This document shows positions 62,053-64,000 of a DNA stretch of 64,000 nt, piece by piece. Location: NCBI GenBank assembly GCA_002794785.1, contig NBBA01000002.1, forward strand, positions 62,001 through 126,000, read 5' to 3'. Position 1 is the stretch's first letter, and every line of letters begins with the position of its first letter. The DNA comes from Coniferiporia sulphurascens. Lineage: Eukaryota; Basidiomycota; Agaricomycetes; Hymenochaetales; Hymenochaetaceae. The notes beneath the pieces are model-generated. The model made no database searches. It had not been told where the DNA came from and saw only the letters and a program-made list of their open reading frames with translations. Position numbers and translations under genes: made by a program.

Positions 62053-63968
62053 TTAAGCTGGAACGGCGATGAGAGTTGGCCACCAGATTTTGCTTCCCGG
62101 ATTCTTTCGGACTTCTACAAGCTTCCAGCCTCCGGCTTCAATAACGCTATTGTGGCTGTCAATGGTTCGCTCCCCAGAGTTAATGCAACCCATAACCTGT
62201 AACAATGAAAGCGCGAAAAGTCAGCGATAGATATATGTAGCTGGAATTTCATAAACGTACTACGAGGTCCACAGTATACGGAAGGAGGTTGGCACCGCCC
62301 ATGTTTGGGAGGAGAGGCGCCGGCGGCTTCGGGCCGTTGTCAAGCGGGTACCTGCTCGGCGCGTTGCATGCGTAGTCGATAATGCTATCAACTATAACCA
62401 GCTTGGTCGATGGTCCCGCTGCGTCGCGAAGACGACGGAAAAGTTTGATCACGTATTTATCAGACCAGTCATGGACGATCTGTCTGAGTAGGAAAACATC
62501 CGGTGTACCGGGGAGAGTTGGCTGAGCGTCAAAAAAGTCGCCCCCTGTTGTAGTGAACGTGTCAGTATTACACCGGAGCGCTTGCAAGAAGAGCTCCGAG
62601 TTCACCAATGAAGTGCACCTTCCCCGCCGAGACGTGTGATGGAAGATTAGCTTCCCAGTACTAAAAAAAGACGATGAGCGCCCAGTAACAAAATGAGGAG
62701 CACGTATCACTTACTCCTTTTGCCTTGGAAATGACGCCCGGGGCGTCTTCGACTACGATGTTCAATTCCGGGTAAGCCTTTGCGATTTCCAAGCTAACGT
62801 GACCTATGCTGCCTCCAATATCAACCACCAGGCCACCTTTAGGCACTGTTGACCAATCAAAGCCTGTCCACGAATATGCCTCAGGCCAAGTTTCAGGACA
62901 GTAGAATAATAGAGTTTACCTGAAAGGATTGCTTCGGGCGGCTGTAGCTTCTTAGAACCGGACATGGCTACCGCGAACCTCTCGCGGCGATATTTCCCTT
63001 CCGGCGTTTCGTAATAGGCCCATTGAGATATTTTGGTATCGAAAAATTTCTGGAAGCCAGTCTCGTTAACCTCTTCAGAAAACGCCGTTTCGGGATTAGT
63101 CAGAATTTCCTTCATGTACACGTTAGACTTGATGCCTTCGTCGGCGCTGGAGACCACAAGTCAGGAACATTCGAGATGATAGGTTACGTCACGAATATAT
63201 TTACCCATAACCGACAATCGCCGCCAAGCCTGGGGAGTCCTGATGTTTAGTTGCCGCACTGAGAACGATCAGAAAGGGTTGTAACTGCTATATTGGCGCT
63301 AGCTCACAAGTTTTCCGTAACCTCTTTTCCAGTGTCGAGGAGGGATGACAGCAGGTTGGTTGCGAACACATCGGGAGTGACTTCACGGAACCAGTGATTT
63401 GTGGCGAGGAAACGCAGTACGCGAGCTGGAAGGATTTGATTGTTAGCCGTCCTCCGTTCAATACGCAGGCTACTCACCCAGCTTCTTAGGATCCATGCCG
63501 CTCTTTGAAGCAATGTCTTTGACATGCATACCCTAACAAAACAGTTCTGTTTCAACGCAAGCACTTTATGAGATGACAAATATAGCACACCTCCGAGCCT
63601 GCAGGTCTGATCATTTCGGCAACATTTGCCGCCTCAGCTATGCCAAGGGCGACCGGCAAGGAGAACTACGTTTAACCACGTTAATCATCTCCAAATCTGA
63701 GATAACTTGTGCCTACCCCGAATGCTGACGTCGTAAGCGTGGCCGCTGGTGGCTGGACGGTCGCGATGAGCTGGAACGCAGCAGCGACGATAAGACCAAT
63801 GTTGTCTGCAACTTGAGGGTGGTTGCGGATGCCATCCGGGGTGAATTCGGAGAACTGGATGGGCTGGTCGAGTGAGGGAAAGTCCTTCCCTGTGGCAGAG
63901 CAAGTGTCGAGGATCTTGTCGATGGAGGTCGAGATAATGTCGCGGAGAGCTTTCAAGTCGCTGGCCAT
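62053..63968 (-). CDS. O-methyltransferase 2 (paralogue of 1)
   Basis: 470 aa, ten exons with the same phases as O-methyltransferase 1: 63717-63968, 63591-63665, 63478-63532, 63308-63425, 63205-63258, 62920-63146, 62715-62863, 62606-62660, 62261-62544 and 62053-62196. Lengths are 252/75/55/118/54/227/149/55/284/144; only exon 9 differs from copy 1 (293), in the variable loop before [14 protein letters not shown] motif [17 protein letters not shown], catalytic His in QIVHDWSDKYV, end SKIWWPTLIAVPA. The start [12 protein letters not shown] matches copy 1; an in-frame ATG 24 bp upstream (MQPALLDI) is less likely. All motifs intact. Two copies may methylate different hydroxyls. Confidence 0.92.
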
Positions 63969-64000
63969 GATGTCAAGGAGGGCTGGTTGCACCTATGACC

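Overview
The window is nuclear DNA from a basidiomycete, almost certainly an Agaricomycete. The genes are cut by many short introns (about 48-90 bp, GT..AG) with numerous micro-exons. The protein set is typical of mushrooms and brackets: DUF6533 membrane proteins, ArmH-like phenolic halogenase, BBE-type oxidase and an IBtk-like protein. Because the introns are so dense, single open reading frames show only fragments. I rebuilt each gene by choosing donors and acceptors that keep frame and restore family motifs, and every intact model given here sums to a multiple of three.

Layout. 1-10.1 kb: three tandem paralogues of an alpha/beta-hydrolase, with HSP10 between the first two, plus MITE-like and palindromic elements. 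10.9-13.3 kb: an inverted family of three decayed gene copies. 13.7-18.4 kb: a flavin-dependent halogenase and a BBE-like flavin oxidase carrying an apparent frameshift. 19.1-20.2 kb: a subtilisin (S8) pseudogene. 20.8-26.3 kb: two nearly identical FAD monooxygenases in divergent orientation. 26.6-41.9 kb: a mostly housekeeping or regulatory block with an IBtk-like ankyrin/RCC1/BTB protein, a DAO-type oxidoreductase, a Ser-rich protein, trimethylguanosine synthase and a large Zn2Cys6 protein. 44.9-64 kb: a second biosynthetic block with O-methyltransferase 1, a DUF6533 membrane protein, a UbiA prenyltransferase, a third FAD monooxygenase, a divergent O-methyltransferase 3 and O-methyltransferase 2, a close paralogue of 1.

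How the genes may work together (inference). UbiA transferase, salicylate-hydroxylase-like monooxygenases, plant-type O-methyltransferases, phenolic halogenase, BBE-type oxidase and hydrolases are the tailoring set expected for a halogenated, O-methylated, prenylated phenol or quinone (meroterpenoid-like). The BBE oxidase could do oxidative cyclisation, as in cannabinoid/chromene chemistry. No polyketide synthase, NRPS or terpene synthase is seen in the window, so the aromatic acceptor would come from outside it or from primary metabolism. Local duplication (3 hydrolases, 2+1 monooxygenases, 2+1 methyltransferases) and decayed copies show a locus in active turnover.
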